64,000 nt of DNA, taken from positions 6,418,001 to 6,482,000 of the forward strand of contig NC_002678.2 in the NCBI RefSeq assembly GCF_000009625.1. The letters are read 5' to 3'. Below are positions 18,335-26,051 of the stretch, piece by piece. Below the pieces are notes generated by a model. The model was not told where the DNA came from. It ran no database searches and worked only from the letters and a program-made list of their open reading frames with translations. The position numbers and the translations under genes were made by a program. Position 1 is the stretch's first letter, and every line of letters starts with the position of its first letter. Source of the DNA: Mesorhizobium japonicum MAFF 303099. Its GTDB lineage: Bacteria; Pseudomonadota; Alphaproteobacteria; Rhizobiales; Rhizobiaceae.

Positions 18335-19122
18335 TCCGCCGCGATTTTTCAGAACGTGACATCCATATGGCGCTCGACGGCGAACTGCCTGCCGACGAGC
18401 GCGCCGCCTATGATGCCTGGCTCGACGCCAATCCCGAGATGAAGGCCAGGAGCGCCCGCTTCACAGCCGACCGGGAGGCGCTGCGCTCGGCTTTTGCCGG
18501 CGTGCTGGATGAACCTGTTCCCGCGCGCTTGCGCAAGGTGGTGCTCGGCGAAGCGCCGGTTAAGGCTGCGGTGCCGCGATCGCGCTGGTGGCTTGCCGCA
18601 GCAGCTGCCGTGCTTTTGGCCACGGGCGGATTTGGCGGCTACTTTGCCGGCATGGACGGCGTCGGACAGGAGGATCCGGCGGAGGATCGGCTCGCCGAAC
18701 AGGCGATTGCCGCCCATGTTATCTACGCTGCCGAGAAGCGGCATGCCGTGGAAGTGCCGGCCAGCGACAAGGATCATTTGCAGACCTGGCTGTCCAACCG
18801 GGTCGGGCTGAAGCTGGTGGCGCCGGACCTGACCGCGAACGGCTTCCAACTGGTTGGCGGCCGCTTGCTGCCCGCCGGCGAAGCTAAGGCCGCGATGCTG
18901 CTCTACGAGGACGACAAGGGCGAGCGCATATCCCTCTTCGTCACCGCGGAATCGGTGGAGAATGCCAAGGGCACTTATGCTTCGGCGCAGGACGGCCCGC
19001 AGGCCGTCTACTGGCTGGACAAGGGCTATGGCTGCGCCGTCGTCGGCTCGCTGCCGCGCGAGCAATTGGCGGTCGTGGCTAAGAATGCCTATGGCCAGCT
19101 TCTGGCAGGCCTCGCAAGCTGA
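18331..19122 (+). CDS. anti-sigma factor, single-pass membrane protein
   Basis: 263 aa. An N-terminal anti-sigma domain (RDFSERDIHMALDGELPADE, then RAAYDAWLDANPE) lacks the CxxC zinc motif of ZAS proteins. One membrane helix (about residues 87-107, WWLAAAAAVLLATGGFGGYF) leads to a periplasmic sensor domain of about 155 residues. Its late stretch VYWLDKGYGCAVVGSLPREQ resembles other alphaproteobacterial anti-sigma factors. It should hold the preceding ECF sigma at the membrane until an envelope signal releases it. Confidence 0.87.
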   Translation: MIRRDFSERDIHMALDGELPADERAAYDAWLDANPEMKARSARFTADREALRSAFAGVLDEPVPARLRKVVLGEAPVKAAVPRSRWWLAAAAAVLLATGGFGGYFAGMDGVGQEDPAEDRLAEQAIAAHVIYAAEKRHAVEVPASDKDHLQTWLSNRVGLKLVAPDLTANGFQLVGGRLLPAGEAKAAMLLYEDDKGERISLFVTAESVENAKGTYASAQDGPQAVYWLDKGYGCAVVGSLPREQLAVVAKNAYGQLLAGLAS

Positions 19123-19252
19123 GTTGGCCGCAATTGTTCGCAGCCAATGGCCTGTCAGAATGGCGATCCTGTTCAAAGCCCACGGGCTTCCTTGCCGCCG
19201 CGGAAACTGTCACAATTCGGCCCTAATCAAGGAGCGATAGCGCTTGATGAAT

Positions 19253-19270
19253 ACCGGCGCTTCGGCCGGT
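19253..19270 (+). promoter_or_regulatory. short GC hairpin before the GNAT/C39 gene
   Basis: ACCGGC (19253-19258) pairs with GCCGGT (19265-19270) over a GCTTCG loop. It lies between an AAGGAG-like site (19229-19234) and the ATG at 19331, so it bears on the start choice: if translation begins at TTG 19244 or ATG 19247 the hairpin is inside the coding region. Confidence 0.35.
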
Positions 19271-19330
19271 GTTTGCGACGCTTTTGACCGGGGCCGTTTC
19301 CGCAACGCAATCGAGGTTTTCTCAAGTCGC

Positions 19331-20437
19331 ATGCCTGCCGAGATCCGTACGGCCCGCGCGTCTGATGTCGATGATCTCGCCGCTATCGAGAAAGCCGTTT
19401 TCTCGAGCGATCGCATTTCCCGTCGCTCCTTTCGCCTGTTCATCGAGCGGGAGACCGCCGAGACGCTGGTCGCCGAAGTCGACGGCCGCGTCGCCGGCTA
19501 TGCAATCGTGCTGTTTCGCAAGGGCAGTGGGGTGGCGCGTCTCTATTCCATAGCCGTCGGCCCATTTTTCGGCGCGCTTGGCATCGGGCGCCAGCTTTTG
19601 ACCGCGGCGGAGGAGGCAGCCTTCGAGCACGACCGCATGATGCTGCGTCTCGAAGTGCGCGAGGACAACAGCCGGGCCATCCGCATCTACGAGCAGGCCG
19701 GCTACCGCAAGATTGGCCGCGAGCCTGGCTATTACGAGGACGGCGCGACCGCGCTTCGTTATGAGAAAACCCTGCGCGGCGACCTTCCGGTCGCCACCAG
19801 GGTGCCGTTCTACCAGCAGACCTGCGAGTTCACCTGCGGCCCATGCTGCCTGATGATGGCCATGGCGAATTTCGACCGCGGCTTCGTGCCCGACCCGGTG
19901 ATGGAAATCCGCCTGTGGCGCGAGGCGACGACCGTCTTCATGATGTCGGGGCCGGGTGGCTGCGAACCATTCGGCCTGGCTGTCTCGGGATATGAAAGCG
20001 GGCTCGCGGCGGAGATCTTCGTTTCCTTCTATGGCGCGCTGTTCCTGCAATCGGTGCGCAGCGAGGACAAGCGCCGGGTGATGGAACTGGCCCAGGTCGA
20101 CTTTCGCCGCCGCGCGGAACTTTATGGCATCCCGGTGAATTGCCGCCCGTTCACCCTCGATGACATCCGCACCGCGATCGCTGCGGGAAAACTGGTGCTG
20201 GTGCTGATCAGCGGTTTCCTGATGTTCGGCAAGAAGGTGCCGCATTGGGTGCTGGCCATCGGCGACGATGGCGATCATATTCTGATCCACGATCCCTGGG
20301 TCGAGGACGAAAGGCAGGAAACCATCCTTGATGCCGCCAACATTCCCGTGCCCTACGGCATCTTCATGAACATGGCGCAGTTCGGCCGCGACGGACTGCG
20401 TGCCGCCATCACTCTAGGGAAGCGCGACACACAATGA
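19331..20437 (+). CDS. GNAT acetyltransferase fused to a C39-like (papain-fold) peptidase domain
   Basis: 368 aa from ATG 19331; TTG 19244 or ATG 19247, which have a better Shine-Dalgarno (AAGGAG at 19229-19234), would add 28-29 residues. Residues 1-150 are a GNAT fold (IRTARASDVDDLAAIEKAVF, acetyl-CoA loop GALGIGRQLL, EDNSRAIRIYEQAGYRKIG), RimI-like. Residues 155-368 are a C39-type papain-like domain: Gln162/163 and Cys169 in YQQTCEFTCGPCC, His305 in VPHWVLAIG and Asp321 in HDPW give a complete Gln-Cys-His-Asp set. The stop overlaps the ATP-grasp gene start by 4 bp. The substrate is unknown. Modification and cleavage of a peptide made or tagged by the ligase is inferred. Confidence 0.85.
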   Translation: MPAEIRTARASDVDDLAAIEKAVFSSDRISRRSFRLFIERETAETLVAEVDGRVAGYAIVLFRKGSGVARLYSIAVGPFFGALGIGRQLLTAAEEAAFEHDRMMLRLEVREDNSRAIRIYEQAGYRKIGREPGYYEDGATALRYEKTLRGDLPVATRVPFYQQTCEFTCGPCCLMMAMANFDRGFVPDPVMEIRLWREATTVFMMSGPGGCEPFGLAVSGYESGLAAEIFVSFYGALFLQSVRSEDKRRVMELAQVDFRRRAELYGIPVNCRPFTLDDIRTAIAAGKLVLVLISGFLMFGKKVPHWVLAIGDDGDHILIHDPWVEDERQETILDAANIPVPYGIFMNMAQFGRDGLRAAITLGKRDTQ

Positions 20438-21897
20438 CCTGGGTCATCCTTACCGGCCGGCAGAGCGATCTCGACCAGGTGGCGACACCACACAAGATCA
20501 TCACCAATCGCGACTATCTCGCGCATCCGTCGCTGTTTCGCGGCCAGCGGCCTAAGGTCATCAACCTGTCGAACAATTACGGCTACCAGAGCCGTGGCTA
20601 CTATGCCTCGCTGCTGGCGAGTTCACGCGGCCACAAGGTCATTCCGACGGTCGAGACGATGATCGACCTGTCCGAACGCAAGCTCTACGAACATGCGCTG
20701 CCGGAACTGGAGCTGGCACTCAACAAATGCCGCAAGGATCTCGGCGGTGTCTTTCCTGCCAAGGTGTGCATCTTCTTTGGCATCGGCCCCTCCAAGGTCT
20801 GGGACCGCTTCGCCAAGCTGTTGTTCGACTGGTTCCGGGCGCCGGCGCTCGAGGTCCACATCAAGGACAGCGCGGAATGGGCTTCAATCCGCAAGATCGG
20901 TTTCCATCCGCTGGCGCGCATGACCGAGGACGAGGAAAAAAGCTTCATCCAGTGCCTGGAGACCTACACCAACCGTGAATGGCGCGACACCAAGGGGCGC
21001 ACGCCGGCGCGCTACACCTTCGCCACGCTGGTCGATCCGCACGAGGAACTGCCGCCGTCGGAAATCTCCTCGCTGCGCTACTGGGCCAAGATCGCCGAAA
21101 AGATGGGCGTCGAAATCGAGCCCATCACCAGGAAGGACCTCGCCAAGCTCGCGAACTACGATGCGCTGTTCATCCGCGAGACCACCTCGATCTCCAACCA
21201 TACCTATCGTTTCGCCCGCCGCGCCCAACAGGAAGGCATGCCCGTCATCGACGATCCGCTGTCGATGATCCGCTGCACCAACAAGGTCTATCTCAACGAG
21301 CTGATGGCCTACAACAAGGTGCCGGTGCCGCCGACCGTGATGATCGCCGGCACCTCCGACTTCGAACTGGCCGCGCAGACGCTGGGCTTTCCGCTGGTGC
21401 TGAAGATCCCGGATTCGTCCTTCTCGCGCGGCGTCAAGAAATGCGAGAATATAGAGGAACTGACACGGCTCGCGACCGAGTGGCTGGAGGATTCCGACCT
21501 TCTCATCGCGCAGAAATTCATCCCGACCGAATATGACTGGCGCGTCGGCGTGCTCGGCGGCCAGCCGCTGTTTGCCGTGCACTACCTGATGGCCAAGAAG
21601 CATTGGCAGATCGTCAACCACAAGGCCAATGGCAAGCCCGACCAAGGTGGCATCAAGACCTTCACGCTGAAGGAGACGCCGGCCCATGTCGTCGAGACGG
21701 CGGTCAAGGCGGCGCGCTGCATCGGCGACGGCCTCTACGGCGTCGACCTCAAGGAGACCAAGGACGGCGTCTTCGTCATCGAGGTCAACGACAACCCAAA
21801 TCTCGACCATGGCTGGGAGGATTCCGGCGAGAAGGACGAGGTCTGGGTGCGGCTGACGCAGTGGTTCCTGGAGCGCCTCGACCGGCCGGGGCGGTAA
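20434..21897 (+). CDS. RimK-like ATP-grasp ligase with N-terminal RLAN domain
   Basis: 487 aa. Residues 1-150 (INLSNNYGYQSRGYYASLLA, then GHKVIPTVETMIDL) match the RLAN domain (RimK-like ATP-grasp N-terminal), followed by an ATP-grasp domain: NKVYLNELMAYNKVPVPPT, FPLVLKIPDSSFSRGV, IAQKFIPTEYDWRVGVLGGQ and the metal-binding FVIEVNDNPNLDHG. RimK-type enzymes ligate an amino acid to a carboxylate through an acyl phosphate. It overlaps the GNAT/C39 gene by ATGA, so the two products are made together. No carrier-peptide gene was found beside it. True RimK (S6 glutamylation) lacks this N-terminal domain and is shorter. Confidence 0.87.
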   Translation: MTWVILTGRQSDLDQVATPHKIITNRDYLAHPSLFRGQRPKVINLSNNYGYQSRGYYASLLASSRGHKVIPTVETMIDLSERKLYEHALPELELALNKCRKDLGGVFPAKVCIFFGIGPSKVWDRFAKLLFDWFRAPALEVHIKDSAEWASIRKIGFHPLARMTEDEEKSFIQCLETYTNREWRDTKGRTPARYTFATLVDPHEELPPSEISSLRYWAKIAEKMGVEIEPITRKDLAKLANYDALFIRETTSISNHTYRFARRAQQEGMPVIDDPLSMIRCTNKVYLNELMAYNKVPVPPTVMIAGTSDFELAAQTLGFPLVLKIPDSSFSRGVKKCENIEELTRLATEWLEDSDLLIAQKFIPTEYDWRVGVLGGQPLFAVHYLMAKKHWQIVNHKANGKPDQGGIKTFTLKETPAHVVETAVKAARCIGDGLYGVDLKETKDGVFVIEVNDNPNLDHGWEDSGEKDEVWVRLTQWFLERLDRPGR

Positions 21898-21917
21898 CGG
21901 TTCAACTCTATCTCTTT

Positions 21918-21967
21918 GTTTTAAAGCAATTCCGGACGGAAAACCGCTTCACGCTTTTCCAAGAATT
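21918..21967. repeat. probable copy of a short intergenic repeat of Mesorhizobium
   Basis: The stretch around GCAATTCCGGACGGAAAACC (21926-21945) continues with a CTTTTCC segment and ends AAGAATT. From memory, sequences of this form occur many times between genes in mesorhizobial genomes as imperfect palindromes (GCAATTCC ... GGAATTGC); here the right arm is degraded. Only one copy was noticed in the window, so the call leans on recollection. Confidence 0.4.
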
Positions 21968-21983
21968 ACACTGGGGGGAAAAC

Positions 21984-22256
21984 ATGCAGTTCATCGTGAT
22001 CGAGGATTTCACCGGCTGCGACCGCAAGGATATCTACCGCCGTTTCCGCGATCGGGGCCGCCTGAAGCCGGAGGAGCTTGTCGTTCACCACAGCTGGATC
22101 GCCGCGGACATGAGCCGCTGCTTCCTGCTGGTGGAGACGGACGACGTCACGCTGCTGCAGCGCTGGGTGATCGAATGGGCCGATCTGGTTGAGTTCGAGA
22201 TCATTCCGGTGGCGACCAGCAAGGACATGGTGGCGGCCTTGAGCGGGCACCTCTGA
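21984..22256 (+). CDS. DUF3303-type small protein
   Basis: 90 aa from ATG 21984, preceded by a GGGGGG purine stretch. MQFIVIEDFTGCDRKDIYRR and VHHSWIAADMSRCFLLVETD, then LVEFEIIPVATSKDMVAAL, match the ferredoxin-like DUF3303 family. Function unknown; the fold suggests a small-molecule binding or stress-response dimer. It is 86 bp after the ATP-grasp gene on the same strand and could share its transcript, though a repeat lies between. Confidence 0.75.
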   Translation: MQFIVIEDFTGCDRKDIYRRFRDRGRLKPEELVVHHSWIAADMSRCFLLVETDDVTLLQRWVIEWADLVEFEIIPVATSKDMVAALSGHL

Positions 22257-22274
22257 CCACGCGAGCCTGACGGG

Positions 22275-23192
22275 TCAACGCAGCGCCGGCGAGCCCACAG
22301 CGCGACGGCATTCCTCGATCAGCCAGTCGCGGAACGCCGCCACGACATCGCGCCTGGCGCTGCGCTCCGGAATGGTCAGGCAATAGGGCTGGCGCAGCGC
22401 GATCACCCTGGCGGCGGGCCGGACCAGCCTGCCGTCTTCCAGCGCCTCGGCACAATAGACCCCTTGCGCCAGTGTGACGCCGAGCCCCGAAATGGCAAGG
22501 TCGAGGGCGGCGCGCGACGAGTTGGCGGACAGGCCCCGCTGCGCTGCCCGGCCAGGCTGGACACCTTCAGCCTCGAACCAGTTGCGCCAGGACGGAAACG
22601 AGGCGCCGGTCGGTCCCCAGTCGGTGTGGATCAGCGGCAGCCCGGCGAGCGGACCGCCGTCCGCCTTGATCGCGCTGGCAAGCCCCGGTGCGCAGACGGG
22701 ATAGACGGCGTCCCGGGCGATGTCCTCGGTAGGGTGCTCGCGATAGTGCGGACCATAGGAGAGCCTGATATCGATCAGTTCGCGATCGAACGGCACCGGG
22801 TCGTCGTCGCCGCGCAGCGAGATGTCGGCGGCGCCGTGGCTTGCGACGAAGCCCGCCAGACGCTGCGAAAGCCAGCCCATCGCCATCGAAGGCGGCACCG
22901 ATACAACCAGGCGCGGGCGGAAGGCATCGCCGTCCAATTCGCGCGAGACACTGCCGATTTCCTGGAAGGCCATGGTCAACCGTGGCAGTATTTCCACTCC
23001 GGCCTCGGTCAGCACAACCTTGCGGTTGACCCGATGAAACAGCTTGCGGCCCATCTGTTCCTCGACGGTGCGGATAAGCTGGCTGACAGCAGCCGCCGAG
23101 ACCGAAAGCTCTTCCGCCGCCGCGGCAAAGCTGCCCGCGCGCGCCGCGGCCTCGAAAGCCTGAAGTCCTTTGAGCGATGGAGATGTGACCAT
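22275..23192 (-). CDS. LysR-family transcriptional regulator (GcvA-like)
   Basis: 305 aa. N-terminal winged helix LKGLQAFEAAARAGSFAAAA, ELSVSAAAVSQLIRTVEEQM, GRKLFHRVNRKVVLTEAG; the rest is a periplasmic-binding-like effector domain. The divergent gene is a fatty-acid desaturase, with GATAAG/CTTATC elements between them, so the desaturase is the likely target. The inducer is unknown. Confidence 0.92.
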   Translation of the reverse strand: MVTSPSLKGLQAFEAAARAGSFAAAAEELSVSAAAVSQLIRTVEEQMGRKLFHRVNRKVVLTEAGVEILPRLTMAFQEIGSVSRELDGDAFRPRLVVSVPPSMAMGWLSQRLAGFVASHGAADISLRGDDDPVPFDRELIDIRLSYGPHYREHPTEDIARDAVYPVCAPGLASAIKADGGPLAGLPLIHTDWGPTGASFPSWRNWFEAEGVQPGRAAQRGLSANSSRAALDLAISGLGVTLAQGVYCAEALEDGRLVRPAARVIALRQPYCLTIPERSARRDVVAAFRDWLIEECRRAVGSPALR

Positions 23193-23204
23193 AATCGCCA
23201 GATA

Positions 23205-23280
23205 GATAAGATGGACTTATCAAAATCGCAGGAATCGTCGTTTTTGAAAAGTTTTTTCACCAACTAGAATAGGCCTTATC
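23205..23280. promoter_or_regulatory. candidate LysR operator, GATAAG-N5-CTTATC plus a third half-site
   Basis: GATAAG (23205-23210) and CTTATC (23216-23221) form a dyad 13 bp from the LysR start; CTTATC recurs at 23275-23280, 26 bp before the desaturase ATG. The first dyad has the 15-17 bp size and T/A ends expected of a LysR box. The second copy could be an activation site overlapping the desaturase promoter. Confidence 0.5.
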
Positions 23281-23305
23281 AAGTCGCCAGCCCGGATCGA
23301 AACCG

Positions 23306-24196
23306 ATGGACCATCGCGACATCATCGCGTCACTTGCTCCCGAAGAGCGCAGTCGCCTGACCGCCAAGTCCAACGCTGCGGGTCTCGTTCAGCTCGGCGC
23401 TCATTGGGGGGCGATTGCGATCATCGGATCGCTGATCGCCGCGAAAGTACCATTCTGGCCGCTCCTGATGCTGCCGCAAGGCATCCTGATCGTCTTCCTG
23501 TTCACGCTGCTGCATGAGACGGTTCATCGCACGGCCTTCGACACGCAGTGGCTGAACGATTTCGTGGCGCGGGTGTGCAGCCTGGCGCTGGCGCTGCCGG
23601 CCGACTGGTTCCGCTATTTCCATTTCGCCCATCACCGCTTCACGCAGGACCCCGAGAACGATCCGGAGCTGGCGTTTCCCAAGCCGGAAACGCTGCGGCA
23701 GTACCTCGTGCATGTTTCCGGCATCCCGCTGTGGTGGGGCCATCTCAAGACGCTCTACGCCAATGCGGTTGGCGGCAGCCAGGAGAGCTATGTGCCGCCG
23801 AAAGGCCGGCCCAAGGTGCGGGCCGAAGCGTGCGCCATGATTGCCTTCTACGCCGTCGTCCTTCTGCTCGCCGTCTATTTTCGGCTCTCCGTGCTTGTCT
23901 ATGTCTGGATCATTCCCGCTCTGTTGGGACAGCCGTTTCTGCGCCTCTATCTGCTCGCCGAACACGGCCGCTGCCCGTTCGTGGCCAACATGCTGGAGAA
24001 TACGAGAACCACGCTGACCAACTGGGTAGTGCGCAAGCTCGCCTGGAACATGCCGTTCCATGCCGAGCATCACGCCTATCCCGGCGTGCCGTTTCACCAA
24101 TTGCCGCAGTTTCACGCACTGATCGAGCGGCATCTGAAGGTGGTCGAGCCCGGCTATGTCAGCTTCCACGAGAAATATGTGGAAACGTTGCGTTGA
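23306..24196 (+). CDS. membrane fatty-acid desaturase family protein
   Basis: 296 aa. Three histidine boxes of the di-iron desaturase/hydroxylase superfamily are present: HETVH (70-74), HFAHHR (106-111) and HAEHH (252-256). Hydrophobic segments at about 30-68 and 175-210 give a four-helix membrane protein. Residues near the boxes (FTQDPENDPEL, HAYPGVPFHQLP) are typical of FADS-like proteins acting on acyl chains or carotenoids. The substrate cannot be fixed from sequence. Control by the divergent LysR is inferred. Confidence 0.88.
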   Translation: MDHRDIIASLAPEERSRLTAKSNAAGLVQLGAHWGAIAIIGSLIAAKVPFWPLLMLPQGILIVFLFTLLHETVHRTAFDTQWLNDFVARVCSLALALPADWFRYFHFAHHRFTQDPENDPELAFPKPETLRQYLVHVSGIPLWWGHLKTLYANAVGGSQESYVPPKGRPKVRAEACAMIAFYAVVLLLAVYFRLSVLVYVWIIPALLGQPFLRLYLLAEHGRCPFVANMLENTRTTLTNWVVRKLAWNMPFHAEHHAYPGVPFHQLPQFHALIERHLKVVEPGYVSFHEKYVETLR

Positions 24197-24254
24197 TGAA
24201 GATGCGCGGTCGGCAACCGGTCGCACCCGCTGAGGACGCGACCGGCGTGAGGGG

Positions 24255-25009
24255 CTAGACCTGTGCGGTGCCGCCGTCGACGAACAGCTCAGCCCCGGTG
24301 ACAAAGCTGGAATCATCGGAGGCCAGGAACACTGCCGCCTTGCCGATCTCGTCAGGGTCGCCGAGCCGGCCCATCGGCACCTGGGTAGCAAGGAAATCAA
24401 GCAAACCCTTCTGCTGTTCGGCTTCGGGTCCGGCAAGTTCGGCGAGGCCTGTCGTACGGGTCGGACCGGGGCTGAGGATGTTGACGCGGATCTGCCGTTC
24501 CTTCAGGTCGATTATCCAGCTGCGGGCAAAATTACGCAGCGCCGCCTTCGACGCGCCATAGACGCTAAACGCCGCGGCGCCGGTTGAGCCGGCGGTCGAA
24601 CCGGTCAGGATTACCGAGGCGCCGTCGGCCAACAGTGTGAGCGCCTTCTGCACCGTGAACAGCACGGCCTAGACGTTGCGGTCGAAGGTTTCGTCAAAGT
24701 GCTGCTCGGTTATCTGGCCGAGCGGCAGCATGGAGCCGCCGCCGGCATTGACCGAGAGCACATCGATGCGGCCGCTTCGCGCTTTCACCTGCGCGTAAGC
24801 CGATCGAGATCGGTGAAACTGGTCGAGTCGGCCTGGATGCCGGTGGCGTGCTTGCCGATTGCCGCGACAGCCTTGTCGATCTCCGCCTGTCGCCGCCCGG
24901 TGATGTAGACGTGCGCGCCTTCGGCGGCGAAGCGCTTGGCAATGCCAAGGCCGATACCGCTGCTGCCGCCGGTAACCACGGCGATCTTTCCTTCGAGTTT
25001 GTTTGTCAT
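24255..25009 (-). pseudogene. short-chain dehydrogenase/reductase, inactivated by a deletion and a stop codon
   Basis: The gene starts at ATG 25009 with the Rossmann motif [20 protein letters not shown] and runs well to TDLDRL, then one base is missing (about 24796-24797), which shifts YAQVKA out of frame. The correct frame resumes (RIDVLSVNAGGGSM, then FDETFDRNV) but meets an in-frame TAG at 24669-24671. The remainder continues with [20 protein letters not shown] (catalytic Ser and YxxxK) to FVDGGTAQV. Joined, it is a full-length classical SDR of about 250 residues. Two independent lesions argue for a true pseudogene, not a sequencing error. The divergent LysR regulator is intact. Confidence 0.88.
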
Positions 25010-25102
25010 TTTCGTCACTCCTGTTGTGGGTGACAGAGACATATGGACAGGTTGATCATTTCGAAATAGCAATGCTTGCAAACAATCATTGCAGGATTGG
25101 CG

Positions 25103-26023
25103 ATGTCGAAAGCTCCGGATTTTGAAGGTTTGGCCATGTTCGCCAAGGTCGCGGAGGAGCGTTCCTTTGCCGCCGCCGCGCGCGTGCTCGGCCTGTCGGT
25201 GGCGACCGTGTCACGCGGTGTCAGCCGTCTGGAGGAGCGGCTTGGCGCCCGGCTTTTCAACCGGACGTCGCGGCGTCTGGCACTAACGGATTTCGGTCAT
25301 CGGCTCGCCGAGCGTGCGTCCCGTCTCTACCGCGATGCGGAGGACGCCGAGAACGCGGCCCGCGAACTGTCGGCCAGTCCGCGCGGTCTTGTACGTCTGG
25401 CCGTTCCAATGTCGTTCGGGCTGAGGTGGGTGGCGCCGCTGCTCCCTGATTTCTTCAAGCTCTATCCCGACGTGTCGATTGACATGCATCTAAGCGATGC
25501 AGTCGTCGATCTGATCGGCGAGGGGTTCGACGCAGCCTTGCGGATTGCCGTGTTGCCGGATTCTTCGCTGGTTGCCCGGCGCCTGTGTAGTATTGCGCCG
25601 TTCATCGTTGCTGCACCATCCTATCTCGCCAGGCATGGCCGGCCGAGCACGCCACGCGACCTCGACGCACATCACTGTCTTGGCTATGCCTATCGGCCGC
25701 GACAGGATGTCTGGCATTTCAGCAATGCCGCGGGCGATGAAGAGGTTGTCACCCCGTCAGGACCATTGCGGGTCACCAATTCCGACGCCCTTGTTCCGAC
25801 CGTGCTGGCCGGAATCGCGATCGCCGAGCTGCCGGAATTCATTGCCAGCGAGTATCTTGCCGATGGGCGCCTGCAAGCGATCCTGACCGACTGGACTTTG
25901 CCGAGGGGAGCGCTGTATTTCGTAACGCCGTCGGCTCGCGCGCGCCCGGCGAAGGTCGAAGCCGTCGCGGGTTTTATGGCTGCCCACCTGTCAAGACCGA
26001 GCTGGCAGCCGATCAATCCATAG
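25103..26023 (+). CDS. LysR-family transcriptional regulator
   Basis: 306 aa from ATG 25103 (an upstream in-frame TTG at 25076 is less likely). Helix-turn-helix: [52 protein letters not shown]. The effector domain includes [20 protein letters not shown], typical of the large rhizobial group that represses or activates divergent SDR or NADPH oxidoreductase genes. Its presumed target, the SDR at 24255-25009, is broken, so the regulator may be orphaned or control other genes. Confidence 0.92.
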   Translation: MSKAPDFEGLAMFAKVAEERSFAAAARVLGLSVATVSRGVSRLEERLGARLFNRTSRRLALTDFGHRLAERASRLYRDAEDAENAARELSASPRGLVRLAVPMSFGLRWVAPLLPDFFKLYPDVSIDMHLSDAVVDLIGEGFDAALRIAVLPDSSLVARRLCSIAPFIVAAPSYLARHGRPSTPRDLDAHHCLGYAYRPRQDVWHFSNAAGDEEVVTPSGPLRVTNSDALVPTVLAGIAIAELPEFIASEYLADGRLQAILTDWTLPRGALYFVTPSARARPAKVEAVAGFMAAHLSRPSWQPINP

Positions 26024-26051
26024 AGGGCACGGCGTCTGCCTCCCGAATGGA

